Of a stretch of 64,000 nt of DNA, positions 26,002-35,762 are shown piece by piece. The first letter of the stretch is position 1. Each line of letters opens with the position of its first letter. The stretch comes from Lachnospiraceae bacterium (GTDB lineage Bacteria > Bacillota > Clostridia > Lachnospirales > Lachnospiraceae): positions 106,952 to 170,951 of the forward strand of contig SVDY01000002.1 of assembly GCA_015057665.1 (NCBI GenBank). The letters are read 5' to 3'. Under the pieces are notes generated by a model. It did not search any database, was not told the origin of the DNA, and saw only the letters and a list, made by a program, of their open reading frames with translations. A program made the position numbers and the translations under genes.

Positions 26002-26754
26002 CTAAAAAATCTCAAGAACAACCGGACAATGATCGGAACCTTCGATGGTTGTCCGGATTGCTGCGTCCTTCATCTCTTCTTTGATTCGTTCTGATACGAT
26101 AAAATAATCAATACGCCATCCCGCATTTTTCTCTCTGGCCTTAAAACGATAGGACCACCAGGAATAAATCCCTTCTGCATCCGGATAAAAATAACGGAAA
26201 GAATCAACATAGCCTGCCGCCAGTAAGTCTGTCATTTTACCGCGCTCTTCGTCTGTAAATCCTGCATTTTTACGGTTCGTCTTTGGATTTTTCAAATCGA
26301 TTTCTTTGTGAGCCACATTAAGGTCTCCACAGAAAACAACCGGTTTCTTTTCATCCAGACTCTTGATATAAGCAAGGAAATCATCTTCCCATCTCATTCT
26401 GTATGGAAGTCTTGCAAGTTCATTCTGTGAATTTGGAGTATATACTGTTACAAAATAGAAATCTTCAAATTCTAAGGTAATTACGCGGCCTTCCTGATCA
26501 TGTTCTTCTATTCCAATTCCATAAAAAACCTGTAAAGGTTCCTTTTTTGTAAAAATAGCAGTTCCGGAGTAACCTTTCTTTACAGCATAATTCCAGTAGC
26601 AATGGTATCCTTCCGGATTCCAGTCAATCTGTCCTTCCTGCAGCTTTGTTTCCTGCAGACAGAAAATATCCGCATCTTCATTCATAAAATACTCTTCAAA
26701 ACCTTTTTTGACACAGGCACGAAGCCCGTTTACATTCCATGATACAAACTTCAT
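26002..26754 (-). CDS. xth: Exodeoxyribonuclease III / AP endonuclease
   Basis: A 250-residue member of the exonuclease III family, acting at abasic sites and 3' blocks in base-excision repair. Conserved motifs are WNVNGLRA (6-13), LQETKLQ (33-39), [24 protein letters not shown], the YSWWSYR segment and the terminal [10 protein letters not shown]. Length matches ExoA of Bacillus. It begins 11 bases after an uncharacterised gene, so the two are probably co-transcribed. Confidence 0.94.
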   Translation of the reverse strand: MKFVSWNVNGLRACVKKGFEEYFMNEDADIFCLQETKLQEGQIDWNPEGYHCYWNYAVKKGYSGTAIFTKKEPLQVFYGIGIEEHDQEGRVITLEFEDFYFVTVYTPNSQNELARLPYRMRWEDDFLAYIKSLDEKKPVVFCGDLNVAHKEIDLKNPKTNRKNAGFTDEERGKMTDLLAAGYVDSFRYFYPDAEGIYSWWSYRFKAREKNAGWRIDYFIVSERIKEEMKDAAIRTTIEGSDHCPVVLEIF

Positions 26755-26765
26755 ATTTATACCTC

Positions 26766-27371
26766 CTACACCAGCATGCCATATCGATATACTATCAGAT
26801 AAGCCCGTTCCTCTTTACCAGACATAAGAAGTTTTTCTTCTCTGCCTTCCTTAATGTAGGACCAGTACCATCTGTCATCTATACACTCAGAAAAAGAATC
26901 TCCCAGAATGTCTTTTGCCACTTCATACAATGGTACAATGACTCTTCCCATTCCGGATATTCTTTTCTCTTCCAATCGGAATTCTTCGTTCTCTATCCGG
27001 ATTGTATGAATATAAGAAACACCTCCATACAACTGGAGATTCTCTTTTTTCACCCAGGATACGCCTTCCAAAAGCTTTTCTTTCTCTTTTCTTAAATGCT
27101 CCGATTCTGCATCTTCCAGTGCCTTTTGCATTTCTTCTATCTCTTTCCACTCAAAATAATGGCGTTTCATCCTGGCAATATCGCCATCCTCAAACTCCCG
27201 ATCCACCAGGAACCCCCATCCATCAATGTATTGTCCGCAATGGAGGCTTTCAATGATTCTGGCATGCAGACCGTAAGCCGTGTATCCGGATACTACGTCT
27301 CCTGTCTTGTATTCCAATTCCAACCGTTTTCTTCCGGCCATTATTTCCAGATATTCCTGCGTTTCATTCAT
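26766..27371 (-). CDS. Hypothetical protein (201 aa)
   Basis: A 201-residue soluble, charged protein that I do not recognise. It opens with a short beta-rich segment ([17 protein letters not shown], about 26-42), has a strongly charged helix in the middle (about 75-110, Glu/Lys-rich) and a beta-rich C-terminal half with several Tyr/Trp residues. No signal peptide, membrane span or catalytic motif is seen. It sits directly upstream of the exonuclease III gene, so a link to DNA repair is possible but not shown. Confidence 0.6.
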   Translation of the reverse strand: MNETQEYLEIMAGRKRLELEYKTGDVVSGYTAYGLHARIIESLHCGQYIDGWGFLVDREFEDGDIARMKRHYFEWKEIEEMQKALEDAESEHLRKEKEKLLEGVSWVKKENLQLYGGVSYIHTIRIENEEFRLEEKRISGMGRVIVPLYEVAKDILGDSFSECIDDRWYWSYIKEGREEKLLMSGKEERAYLIVYRYGMLV

Positions 27372-27477
27372 CCTGTTTTTCCTGCTTTCTTACCCGCCGT
27401 TTGATACTTAAGTGTATCGGAAACGGCAGACATTCTTTGTTCCTATTATAACTTATTTTTTCCCTGAAAACAAGAAC

Positions 27478-27498
27478 GGGGCCCGCTTGCGGAACCCC
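27478..27498 (-). terminator. Probable terminator of the LCP gene
   Basis: A GC-rich stem (GGGG and CCGC arms around a short loop, with an internal mismatch) lies 22 bases past the LCP stop and is followed on the minus strand by GTTCTTGTTTTC. Confidence 0.55.
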
Positions 27499-27520
27499 TG
27501 TACCTGTTTTATTCTGATTC

Positions 27521-28975
27521 TTATTTTACATGATAATCCATAATATTCTGTATTGCCTGTTTGACTGAATTCACGGAAGATTCATCCGGCCAGGATACAT
27601 AAAGTCTGGTGCCCGGCATGGAATAACAATAATCCATATCTCCTTTTCCATAAGCCGCCATCATTTCTATAGTCCATGGCTGTGGATCATCCAACTGGCT
27701 TTTAATGAGTTCCTGAATCTGCTCCATACTCATGTTCGTTTCAACATTACCCTTCACGCTGTTCAGAAGATCGCTTGCACCTGTCAGCACAGCCGGAGAT
27801 AATAATTTTTCAATAATTGCCTTTAATACGGCCTCCTGGTTTTTGCCACGCTGGTAATCTCCGCCGGAAAGCTGTTTCCGTTCACGGCAGAATGCCAGTG
27901 CCTGTTCCCCGTTAAAGTAATTCCAGCCTTTTGACACAATCATCTCCTGTCCGTTGATATTTTCTTTAAAAGAATATTCAGAATATACTTTCACTCCTCC
28001 AAGTGCATCCACAACTTTGATTAAGGATGTAAAATTCACTCTTGCATAGAAATCCGGATCAATGTCATATAATGCTCCAAGAGCTGCCATGGATACGTCT
28101 ACACCGTAAATGCCCGCATGAGTCAGTTTATCTCTTTTGCCGCCTGTCACACCAGGGAACGGAATATAGAAATCTCTTGGTGTTGTCACAAGAAGAATTT
28201 TGTGAGTCGTTGGATTTGCAACCACAAGAATATTCACGTCACTACGGCTGTTTGTCTCAATTGGTCCATAAACATCGATACCGCTGACATAAACAATAAA
28301 GGCATCAGATTCCACTTCAAGATTCTCTCGTTCCGGAATCGCCTGGACTTCCCGCTTTGCTTCATAATTATAGATAATACGGATTCCTCCGCTGATTTCC
28401 GTTATCTCTTCATCCATCATATCAATGTATGCTTCGTTTAGAATCACTGCCCCTACATCACCGGCATATAACTGCTGAATCTGTTCCTGCATGGTATCAA
28501 GCTCTTTTTTTGCTATTGTTTTTCCAAGATTTTCTTCAATATCAGCGATGGCTTCTTTAATTTCCTCACTTTTTAATACATACTGCACGCCAAAAGTATA
28601 ATCCGCAGCATCATTGATTGTCTGGGCAGGATCGTCCTCCAATACAGCAACGACAATCTTATCTACTTTTACGTTCTCTGTTGTACTAATAGATGCAATG
28701 GCACTCTCTGTCTTGAACAGATAAAATGCCGCCAGAAATAACAGGACAGACAGCATCAATCCAATCGCCTTGCTCATGATGGCTTTCTTTTCTGCCTTCC
28801 ACTGAATCAGGGCAATCAGGATCCATGGTATTATGACTGCAGCTGACGCTATGATAATATAAAGATTTGGAATCATCCCCAATTTAGATAATGCAAAAAT
28901 AAATGTACCAATAGAACACAAATAGAGCAGAACAATACCAAATCCTATTTTTTTACGTAAAGGAATATCTTTCAT
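27521..28975 (-). CDS. LytR-CpsA-Psr (LCP) family cell-wall ligase
   Basis: A 484-residue membrane protein expected to transfer undecaprenyl-linked glycopolymers to peptidoglycan. Three hydrophobic spans (about 11-30, 36-57 and 66-84) anchor it; an accessory domain (about 95-215) precedes the LCP catalytic domain (about 240-400). The LCP core shows NILVVANPTTHKILLVTTPR with the Arg/Asp pair of TPRDFY, then KLTHAGIYG and VNFTSLIKVVDALGG. It is monocistronic by spacing. The glycopolymer it handles is unknown. Confidence 0.9.
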   Translation of the reverse strand: MKDIPLRKKIGFGIVLLYLCSIGTFIFALSKLGMIPNLYIIIASAAVIIPWILIALIQWKAEKKAIMSKAIGLMLSVLLFLAAFYLFKTESAIASISTTENVKVDKIVVAVLEDDPAQTINDAADYTFGVQYVLKSEEIKEAIADIEENLGKTIAKKELDTMQEQIQQLYAGDVGAVILNEAYIDMMDEEITEISGGIRIIYNYEAKREVQAIPERENLEVESDAFIVYVSGIDVYGPIETNSRSDVNILVVANPTTHKILLVTTPRDFYIPFPGVTGGKRDKLTHAGIYGVDVSMAALGALYDIDPDFYARVNFTSLIKVVDALGGVKVYSEYSFKENINGQEMIVSKGWNYFNGEQALAFCRERKQLSGGDYQRGKNQEAVLKAIIEKLLSPAVLTGASDLLNSVKGNVETNMSMEQIQELIKSQLDDPQPWTIEMMAAYGKGDMDYCYSMPGTRLYVSWPDESSVNSVKQAIQNIMDYHVK

Positions 28976-29045
28976 CCCACTACCTCCTTTTTAGACAGAT
29001 GAAAGGACAGCCCATTCATCTATTCCTTTATGTTATAGTGTAAAA

Positions 29046-29075
29046 GCCCTTTATCCTTTCTATGGATCAAAGGGC
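29046..29075 (-). terminator. Terminator of the Na/Pi symporter gene
   Basis: GCCCTTTATCC (29046-29056) pairs with GGATCAAAGGGC (29064-29075) with one bulge, and TTTTACA follows on the minus strand. It is 15 bases past the stop codon. Confidence 0.65.
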
Positions 29076-29090
29076 CTTTACCATTATATT

Positions 29091-30887
29091 TTATTTAATA
29101 TTTTTTAAAGGAACAAGATACTGTTCTCTTCTGTTTTCCATTTCTGCACGGTAAGAACTGTCGCCATTTGCATGAAGCTCTTCCAGGTATAAATGATGAT
29201 TCTTAAGAATCTCCTCGTTGTGACGTCCAAGCATTAACATTGCAATGCTGGAGCACTGGTCTGCCGCTCTTTCCATAGTAGTAAGCGCATCCATAAACAC
29301 AAGTCCTGTATCAATAGAACAAGTACCTTCGCAGAGGCGTTCTGTATGACGATCTTTTAAATGAAGAACCATATCATCAATTACTTCTTCCAATGGTTCA
29401 ATACGGCGTGCTGTGGAATCACTGTCGTTTTCCAGAGCTTCTACTGTTAATCGTAAGATTTCCAGAACAGCATTTCCTAAGATTTCCAGCTCATGTCTTG
29501 CAGCAGATGAGAAGTGAGTCTTAGAATGATGAAGCGTTTCTGCCTGCTCATCAAAATTAGTTGCATAATCGCCAATACGTTCAACATCACGGATACACTG
29601 CATCAGCATATTATGCTGGCGTTTGTCAGATAACTGTTCCACATTCATGGCAAGTTCAATCAGATAGTTATCCGCTGCATCTGTAAACTGGTCAATACGA
29701 GTCTCAGCTGCCTGAATTTTTGCAGAACGTTCTTCACTGTATTCTTCAAACTGAAGAAGGGCTCTGGCTACATTTTTTCTTGCTAAGGATGCCATTTCAA
29801 TGGCTCCTGCTGCTACTTCACTAAGAGCAACCGTTGGTGAAATCATCAGTTTCTTATCAAGAACAGCGATTTCGGGAAGAATCTCTTCTTCTTTTTCATC
29901 ATCTTTAATAATGTTACATGCCAGTTTTACAAGCAATCCTGCAAATGGAAGAAGTACAACTGCTGTTATTAAATTAAACAGTGTCTGGAAGTTGGCAATC
30001 GTACCGCTGTCAACAACGCTTGTCCATAAGCTGCCAAATCCGCCTGTGGAACGGATAATTGTCATAACAATCATAAACAGAACAGTACCAAGTGTGTTAA
30101 ACACAATATGTACAATACCGGTACGTTTCGCATCTTTGTTAGATCCGATAGAACATACCATTGCAGTTGTAACACAGGTACCAAGGTTGATACCCATAAC
30201 AATAGGATAAACCAATTCAAATGTCATAACTCCTGTAGAGGACAGAGCCTGAAGAATACCAACCATGGCAGAAGAACTCTGTACAATAACAGTAAGAACA
30301 AGACCGGTAAAAATACCAAGCACGGGAACATCAGTAAAGTAAGATAAGATATCAACAAATGCCTGAGATTCTGCCAAAGGCTCTACCGCATCTGTCATAC
30401 CCATTAAACCGGTAAACAAAATACCAAAACCAAGGGCAATCATACCAACGTTCTTGCATCCCTCTTTTTTGATGAACATGATCAGAATAATACCAATGAT
30501 CAATGCAGCCGGTGCAAGAGTATCCGGTTTAAAGAATGTCAGGATGGAATTTCCTGAAGAATCAATATCCATAAGACGGATAATCTGTGCTGTAACCGTT
30601 GTACCGATATTGGCACCCATTACAATACTAACAGCCTGTTTTAAGTTCAGAATACCTGCGCCGATCAGACCTACCGTTAATACGATAGTGGCTGTAGAAC
30701 TCTGGATTACTGCTGTAACCAAAGTACCTGTAATCAGCCCTAATAAAGTATTATGTGTCAATTTGCCCAGAACGTTTTTAAGGGTCGCTCCGGAACCCTG
30801 TTTGAGGCCGTCACCCATGATCTCCATACCATAAAGGAACATGGCAAGACCTCCGAGAAGTTTAATAGCTGTCAAAATGATTTCCAT
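29091..30887 (-). CDS. Na+/phosphate cotransporter with C-terminal PhoU-like domain
   Basis: A 598-residue membrane protein of the NptA/PNaS family. Two inverted Na/Pi repeats carry the QSSTA-type motifs (VIQSSTATIVL near residue 62 and VIVQSSSAMVG near 205), with about nine membrane spans up to residue 320. The last ~230 residues are helical and PhoU-like (two blocks starting about 365 and 470), as in many Firmicute members. It probably imports inorganic phosphate with sodium. A promoter (30952-30981) precedes it; no classical pho regulator gene is nearby. Confidence 0.9.
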   Translation of the reverse strand: MEIILTAIKLLGGLAMFLYGMEIMGDGLKQGSGATLKNVLGKLTHNTLLGLITGTLVTAVIQSSTATIVLTVGLIGAGILNLKQAVSIVMGANIGTTVTAQIIRLMDIDSSGNSILTFFKPDTLAPAALIIGIILIMFIKKEGCKNVGMIALGFGILFTGLMGMTDAVEPLAESQAFVDILSYFTDVPVLGIFTGLVLTVIVQSSSAMVGILQALSSTGVMTFELVYPIVMGINLGTCVTTAMVCSIGSNKDAKRTGIVHIVFNTLGTVLFMIVMTIIRSTGGFGSLWTSVVDSGTIANFQTLFNLITAVVLLPFAGLLVKLACNIIKDDEKEEEILPEIAVLDKKLMISPTVALSEVAAGAIEMASLARKNVARALLQFEEYSEERSAKIQAAETRIDQFTDAADNYLIELAMNVEQLSDKRQHNMLMQCIRDVERIGDYATNFDEQAETLHHSKTHFSSAARHELEILGNAVLEILRLTVEALENDSDSTARRIEPLEEVIDDMVLHLKDRHTERLCEGTCSIDTGLVFMDALTTMERAADQCSSIAMLMLGRHNEEILKNHHLYLEELHANGDSSYRAEMENRREQYLVPLKNIK

Positions 30888-30951
30888 AGTAATTTCTCCT
30901 CTAAGTCAAAAGTTTACTTTTGTAAGAATGGAACATGTTTCCATCCTTTTT

Positions 30952-30981
30952 ATCATAATATATAAAAACCGTTTTTGACAA
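30952..30981 (-). promoter_or_regulatory. Probable promoter of the Na/Pi symporter gene
   Basis: On the minus strand TTGTCA (30981-30976), 18 bases and TATGAT (30957-30952). A small dyad CAAAAG/CTTTTG lies downstream at about 30907-30922 and could be an operator. Confidence 0.5.
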
Positions 30982-31084
30982 GAAATTTAATTTAAAACCA
31001 TTATTTTTTACATTTCACCTCTATTTGTCTAATATAATAATCCTGATTTTGTATATTATCACGAAAAATTGTCAGTATTTTTTG

Positions 31085-31113
31085 TTGACAAAAAGAAATA
31101 TTAAGACTATACT
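31085..31113 (+). promoter_or_regulatory. Sigma-A promoter of the trpB2 T-box transcript
   Basis: Consensus TTGACA (31085-31090), 17-base spacer and TATACT (31108-31113). Transcription would begin near 31120, just before stem I of the T-box. Confidence 0.85.
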
Positions 31114-31119
31114 GTAGCA

Positions 31120-31440
31120 AAGCAAACCGTTGAAAAAGAGTAAGTAAGTCTTATCCCTTTTACCCCAGAGAGCTGCAGATGGTGGAATTGCAGTGTTTAA
31201 CATAGGACTGAATGGACTTTCGAGGGCAATCTGAAACGGAAATTGAAACAGAAGTTGAAACAGAAGTTTTCTTCCAGAGTATGTGCGCCGGAGCATGACT
31301 CTCCGTTAACAAAAGTCTGCATATGCAGTATGCGTAAAGAGGGCGTATCTGATGCGCCAAGCCGGGTGGCACCGCAGGTTGAATGAACATCCTGTCCCAG
31401 CAGATTATTATCCTCTGGGGCAGTTTTTTTATTGTCCGGA
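31120..31440 (+). promoter_or_regulatory. T-box leader with tryptophan specifier
   Basis: The T-box motif GGGTGGCACCGC (31364-31375) binds the uncharged tRNA acceptor end. It is followed by an intrinsic terminator: CTGTCCCAG (31392-31400) with CTGGGGCAG (31425-31433) and seven T residues. In stem I the 3' side reads GACTGAATGGACTTTC; its flanks pair with the GAAAAAGAGTAAGTAAGTC-like 5' side, which exposes TGG at 31213-31215 as specifier codon (Trp). Uncharged tRNA-Trp should therefore prevent termination and switch on the TrpB2 gene. The specifier call comes from manual folding. Confidence 0.85.
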
Positions 31441-31524
31441 TTCTTTTTTGAATCTTGCACAGTAAAAATCCCATATTTGAAAAGACCTGCTGTCCCGGAA
31501 TTGTCGAGAGAAGGAGAATATATT

Positions 31525-32898
31525 ATGACCGAAAAAACAATCCCTTACAAAATCTACCTTGAAGAATCCGAGATGCCAACAGCATGGTATAACCTGCGCG
31601 CCGATATGATCAACAAACCGGCACCACTTTTAAATCCAGACACTTTAAAACCAATGACTGCTGAGGATCTTGCTCCTGTCTTCTGTGAGGAATTAATCAA
31701 ACAGGAACTGGATGATCAGACCCCTTATTTTGAGATTCCAAAAGAAATCCATGATTTTTATAAAATGTACCGCCCTGCTCCATTGGTACGTGCCTACTGT
31801 CTGGAAGAAAAATTACAGACTCCGGCTAAAATTTACTATAAATTCGAAGGCAACAACACAAGTGGAAGCCACAAATTAAACTCTGCCATTGCGCAGGCTT
31901 ATTATGCCAAAAAACAGGGTCTAAAAGGTGTCACAACCGAAACCGGCGCCGGTCAGTGGGGCACTGCTCTTTCCATGGCCTGTTCTTACTTAGGACTTGA
32001 CTGTAAAGTCTTCATGGTAAAATGTTCTTACGAACAGAAACCATTCCGCCGCGAAGTCATGCGTACCTACGGTGCATCTGTTACTCCGTCTCCTTCTATG
32101 GAGACAGAAGTAGGAAGAAAAATTCTTGAGAAACATCCTGGCACAACAGGAAGTCTTGGCTGCGCTATCTCCGAGGCAGTAGAAGCCGCAACCAACCTGG
32201 ACGGTTACCGCTATGTTCTTGGAAGTGTGTTAAATCAGGTACTTCTTCACCAGACCATTATCGGTCTTGAGACAAAGGCAGCTCTGGATAAATACGACAT
32301 TATTCCTGATATTATCATTGGCTGTGCCGGCGGCGGTTCCAATTTGGGCGGTTTAATTGCTCCTTTCATGAGAGAAAAGATCCGTGGCGAAAAGGATTAC
32401 CGTATCATCGCCGTAGAACCTGCTTCCTGTCCAAGTTTAACAAGGGGAACATACGCATATGATTACTGCGATACAGGTATGGTATGTCCTCTTTCTAAAA
32501 TGTACACCCTTGGAAGCAACTACATCCCTGCAGCCAATCACGCCGGCGGTCTTCGTTACCATGGCATGAATCCAATCCTCTCCCAGTTATACCATGACGG
32601 CCTTATGGAAGCTGTCTCCGTAAAGCAGACAGAAGTATTCGCAGCAGCACAGGAATTTGCCCGCGTGGAAGGTATCTTACCTGCTCCTGAGAGTTCCCAT
32701 GCCATCAAAGTTGCTCTGGACGAAGCAAAAAAATGCAAAGAAACCGGAGAAGCAAAAACCATCGTCTTCGGTCTTACAGGAACCGGATATTTTGATATGT
32801 ATGCATACCAGAAATTTAATGACGGAACTTTAACAGATTACATTCCTACAGACGAAGAAATCGAAAAAGGGCTTTCCGGTCTTCCGCAGATTGGATGA
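31525..32898 (+). CDS. trpB: Tryptophan synthase beta chain-like protein (TrpB2 type)
   Basis: A 457-residue PLP enzyme of the TrpB2 group, which makes tryptophan from indole and serine without needing a TrpA partner. The PLP lysine is Lys117 (NTSGSHKLNSA), the phosphate-binding loop is CAGGGSNLGG, and the N terminus is longer than in TrpB1, as expected. The ATG at 31525 has an AAGGAG site. It stands alone without trpA or other trp genes and is controlled by a Trp T-box, so its likely job is salvage of indole when tryptophan runs short. A strong terminator follows. Confidence 0.9.
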   Translation: MTEKTIPYKIYLEESEMPTAWYNLRADMINKPAPLLNPDTLKPMTAEDLAPVFCEELIKQELDDQTPYFEIPKEIHDFYKMYRPAPLVRAYCLEEKLQTPAKIYYKFEGNNTSGSHKLNSAIAQAYYAKKQGLKGVTTETGAGQWGTALSMACSYLGLDCKVFMVKCSYEQKPFRREVMRTYGASVTPSPSMETEVGRKILEKHPGTTGSLGCAISEAVEAATNLDGYRYVLGSVLNQVLLHQTIIGLETKAALDKYDIIPDIIIGCAGGGSNLGGLIAPFMREKIRGEKDYRIIAVEPASCPSLTRGTYAYDYCDTGMVCPLSKMYTLGSNYIPAANHAGGLRYHGMNPILSQLYHDGLMEAVSVKQTEVFAAAQEFARVEGILPAPESSHAIKVALDEAKKCKETGEAKTIVFGLTGTGYFDMYAYQKFNDGTLTDYIPTDEEIEKGLSGLPQIG

Positions 32899-32936
32899 TT
32901 ATGATAACTTTGTCTGGAATGACAAGTTTATTTGAG

Positions 32937-32984
32937 ATTCGGGTACTATGACAATTATTCTCAGTTTGTACCCGAATTCTTTTT
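32937..32984 (+). terminator. Terminator of trpB2
   Basis: ATTCGGGTAC (32937-32946) pairs perfectly with 32968-32977 around a 21-base loop, followed by TCTTTTT. Confidence 0.85.
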
Positions 32985-33039
32985 CACTTGTTTTCTTTCC
33001 TTTTTACGGGTATAGTAATTCATTATTTTTCTATATACC

Positions 33040-33459
33040 CTATAAATCCTCTTTATCTAACATGGGGATTCCAGCACATAACAGTTGTTCCGCAAAAATC
33101 CCCTGCCCCTCCACTAACGTTTTTGAAAATGTCCCATCATATATCTGCTTCGATCCGCAGCTCGGGCTTCTGGATTGAAGAATAACCAAATCCACGTTTT
33201 CCTTCACCGCAATATCAAAGGCAAGCTGAGCCCCTTTGCGGAATTCCTTGTCTACAACAATTCCTTCTTTATTTGTTACCACACCGTTTAATATTTCCGA
33301 AGGAACTCTTGGTGTTGGAAGTCCTCCCATCACTTCAGGGCAAACGGAAATAACCTCGTGTCCTTTTATAAATTTTAACACTTTTTCATTTCTATTATTA
33401 CCGCCATTATATTTACAGTTTTCACCCAGCAGACAGGCACTGACCATTATCTTCATCAT
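33040..33459 (-). CDS. DUF523 (TudS-like) protein
   Basis: A 139-residue DUF523 protein. The conserved cysteines Cys9 and Cys15 (SACLLGENCKYNG), Cys40 (SVCPEVMGGLPTPR) and Cys101 (SPSCGS) are all present. TudS, a DUF523 enzyme, uses a [4Fe-4S] cluster held by such cysteines to desulfurate 2-thiouracil, so a thio-base or related sulfur reaction is plausible here. The full length of single-domain members is met. A GGGAGGGTG site precedes the start. It is transcribed alone and diverges from the MFS gene. Confidence 0.85.
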   Translation of the reverse strand: MMKIMVSACLLGENCKYNGGNNRNEKVLKFIKGHEVISVCPEVMGGLPTPRVPSEILNGVVTNKEGIVVDKEFRKGAQLAFDIAVKENVDLVILQSRSPSCGSKQIYDGTFSKTLVEGQGIFAEQLLCAGIPMLDKEDL

Positions 33460-33553
33460 TCACCCTCCCAGCGTCTATAATTAAACTATCTATTTTTAAG
33501 CATAAATGATATACTGTTTTTAGGCAATCATTTTTTACAGGGGGCAATATGCA

Positions 33554-34810
33554 ATGAATACAAATCAACCAGCCCGTTCTCTATGGACGAAAGACTTTAC
33601 AATTATTACCCTGGGCAGTGCAGTGTCAATGGTTGGCAATGCTATGTGCGGTTTTGCACTTAGCCTGCTCGTCCTTGACTATACCAAATCCACTTTTCTG
33701 TATGCAATTTATCTTGCTGCCTATACTCTTCCTCAGATTATTGTTCCTGTGTTCTCGGGAGCAGTTTTGGACCGTTTTTCCAGAAAGAAGACCATCTATA
33801 CCCTTGATTTTATATCTGCAGTTCTCTATGCATTTGCAGCTTATGTGCTTCATTTGGAATGGTTTAACTTCCCTATTCTTGCAGTCTTTTGTTTCATTGT
33901 CGGAACAATAAATAGTATATATACGGTAGCTTACCAGAGCTTTTATCCGCTTCTGATAACAGAAGGAAATTATTCAAAGGCATACTCCATCTCCAGTTTC
34001 CTGGAGACAGTCTCCATGATTATGATTCCTGTCGCAACATTTGCTTACAATATTCTCGGCATGACTCCTCTTTTTACACTCAATGCAGTAAGCTTCCTTT
34101 GCGCTGCCATTATGGAAACACAGATAAGTGCAAAAGAAGATTATATAAAATTACAACAGCAAAACCGCATTGCATCCGGTTCTTTCAAAAGCCAGATGTT
34201 TGCCGATCTAAAAGAAGGTCTTGAATATTTGAAACAGGAAAAAGGTCTACAGGCTGTGACTTATTATTTCACCATTGCCTCTGTGGCCTATGGAGTATCC
34301 AGCGTTATTACTCTTCCTTATTTTAAAGAAACCTATCCAAATGGCGAATATGTCTATATTATGGTCTGGGGCATGTCTGTCCTTGGACGGGGGCTTGGCA
34401 GTCTGATTCACTACAAATTCAAATATCCTGCCAGACACAAATACAATATTGCTATTGTTGTTTATGTTATCACCGCTTTGGCAGAGGGAGTCTATCTTTA
34501 CCTTAATGTTCCTGTTATGATGGCAGTTTTCTTTGTGGTAGGTATTCTTGGGGTAACCAGCTACACTATTCGAATCTCTGCTACACAAAATTATGTTCCG
34601 GACGAGAAAAAAGGACGTTTCAACGGTGCGTTCAATATGTTAAATACAGGAGGACATCTGCTTGGCGAACTGGTTGCCGGAATACTGACTATTAAATTCG
34701 CTCCCCGTACTGTATTGACTGGCTTTATGATGATAAGTGCCCTCTTTGCACTGATCATCATCGGCGGTAACAAAAAAGCAGTCAGCGACGTGTATAATCG
34801 TGAATTATAA
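33554..34810 (+). CDS. MFS transporter (efflux-type)
   Basis: A 418-residue membrane protein with 12 hydrophobic spans. The loop between spans 2 and 3 carries the MFS signature in the form GAVLDRFSRKKTIY (about 75-88). The overall pattern resembles EntS/MefA-like drug or siderophore exporters. The ATG at 33554 follows a GGGGG site 8 bases upstream. It is monocistronic and shares a bidirectional terminator with the convergent amidohydrolase gene. The substrate cannot be told. Confidence 0.85.
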   Translation: MNTNQPARSLWTKDFTIITLGSAVSMVGNAMCGFALSLLVLDYTKSTFLYAIYLAAYTLPQIIVPVFSGAVLDRFSRKKTIYTLDFISAVLYAFAAYVLHLEWFNFPILAVFCFIVGTINSIYTVAYQSFYPLLITEGNYSKAYSISSFLETVSMIMIPVATFAYNILGMTPLFTLNAVSFLCAAIMETQISAKEDYIKLQQQNRIASGSFKSQMFADLKEGLEYLKQEKGLQAVTYYFTIASVAYGVSSVITLPYFKETYPNGEYVYIMVWGMSVLGRGLGSLIHYKFKYPARHKYNIAIVVYVITALAEGVYLYLNVPVMMAVFFVVGILGVTSYTIRISATQNYVPDEKKGRFNGAFNMLNTGGHLLGELVAGILTIKFAPRTVLTGFMMISALFALIIIGGNKKAVSDVYNREL

Positions 34811-34836
34811 AAAGGGGTGATACAGCACCCCTTTTT
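34810..34836. terminator. Bidirectional terminator
   Basis: AAAAGGGGTG and CACCCCTTTTT pair around ATACAG, with A and T runs on both sides. It serves the MFS gene on the plus strand and the amidohydrolase gene on the minus strand, and overlaps the latter's stop codon. Confidence 0.9.
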
Positions 34837-35761
34837 ATCTTCTTATAAATTTCATACAGTTATTATAATAAATATCCTCCTGCTGTTCTTTCGTAAGCTT
34901 CACCGATGCAGTAAACTGTCCATCAATTACTTTAGAACATTCACCACATAGAAAATGCTCTACAATCTTTACTTTTTTCTCGTTATACTTACGATTCTTT
35001 TCATTTTCTCCTAAGTCACTCCATGCATCGGTTCCATAGATTAGACGGTCTGAAAAATGTTCAAAAAACTTCTGTGACTTTTTTTGCTCCTTAGATAAAT
35101 CTTCATAAATGTCTAAAGCAGGTGTGATATCCATGTATAATTTAGGATATCTCTTCATCAGTTCTGTCAGACGATCCAGCTTATTAGAATAGAATCCCAT
35201 ATGAGCAACGGCAATACGAAGATTCGGATATTTGGCAAGAAGCTTTTCCAGTTCCTGGTCAAAATAATGACAAGATGGCATGACCTGCGGATCATAATAC
35301 CAGCCTCTATCGATGCTTTCCTTGGACATCTTTGTTTTGTCCCAATGTTTCTCCGGATCATTATGATGAAGGAGAACCGGGATATCTTCCTTCTCGGCAT
35401 AAGCAAAAAAGGCATCTATAATAGGGTCTGAGTACTTTACATTTAAATCTCTGTATTCGGAAGGTTTCCCAATTAGAAGTTTAATACCGTCTGCCCCTTG
35501 TTCCATAAGATTTTTCACCTGCTCCACATAACTGGTACCATCATGAACAGGTCCTGCAAAAAGAATGCATTCCGGAATAAGTTGTTTTACTTTAAAGGCT
35601 GTTTCATTGGCCTTTGGAATAAACCTGGAATCTCCGTGAGTTAAAGTCTGCAGGCCAAATGTTTCGTAACCATTTCGTCTGCACATTTCCTTTAAATTAT
35701 ATACGGATTTTTCTACCGGATATAAAGGTGTCAGATGAATGTGAAAGTCGACCTTTTTCAT
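34835..35761 (-). CDS. Amidohydrolase-family metal-dependent hydrolase
   Basis: A 308-residue TIM-barrel enzyme of the amidohydrolase-2 type. Metal-ligand candidates are HIHL (7-10), HHND near residue 133, the VAHMG motif near residue 190 and the catalytic Asp in YGTDAWSDLG (about 243). Family members hydrolyse or decarboxylate small acids; the substrate is unknown. It starts one base after the stop of a rhodanese-like gene, so both are made from one transcript. The ribosome site is weak (GGTGA). Confidence 0.8.
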   Translation of the reverse strand: MKKVDFHIHLTPLYPVEKSVYNLKEMCRRNGYETFGLQTLTHGDSRFIPKANETAFKVKQLIPECILFAGPVHDGTSYVEQVKNLMEQGADGIKLLIGKPSEYRDLNVKYSDPIIDAFFAYAEKEDIPVLLHHNDPEKHWDKTKMSKESIDRGWYYDPQVMPSCHYFDQELEKLLAKYPNLRIAVAHMGFYSNKLDRLTELMKRYPKLYMDITPALDIYEDLSKEQKKSQKFFEHFSDRLIYGTDAWSDLGENEKNRKYNEKKVKIVEHFLCGECSKVIDGQFTASVKLTKEQQEDIYYNNCMKFIRR

Positions 35762-35762
35762 T

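Noticed and set aside
31072..31474. Minus-strand frames across the T-box region
   Set aside because: They are antisense to a well-supported T-box leader and have no ribosome sites.
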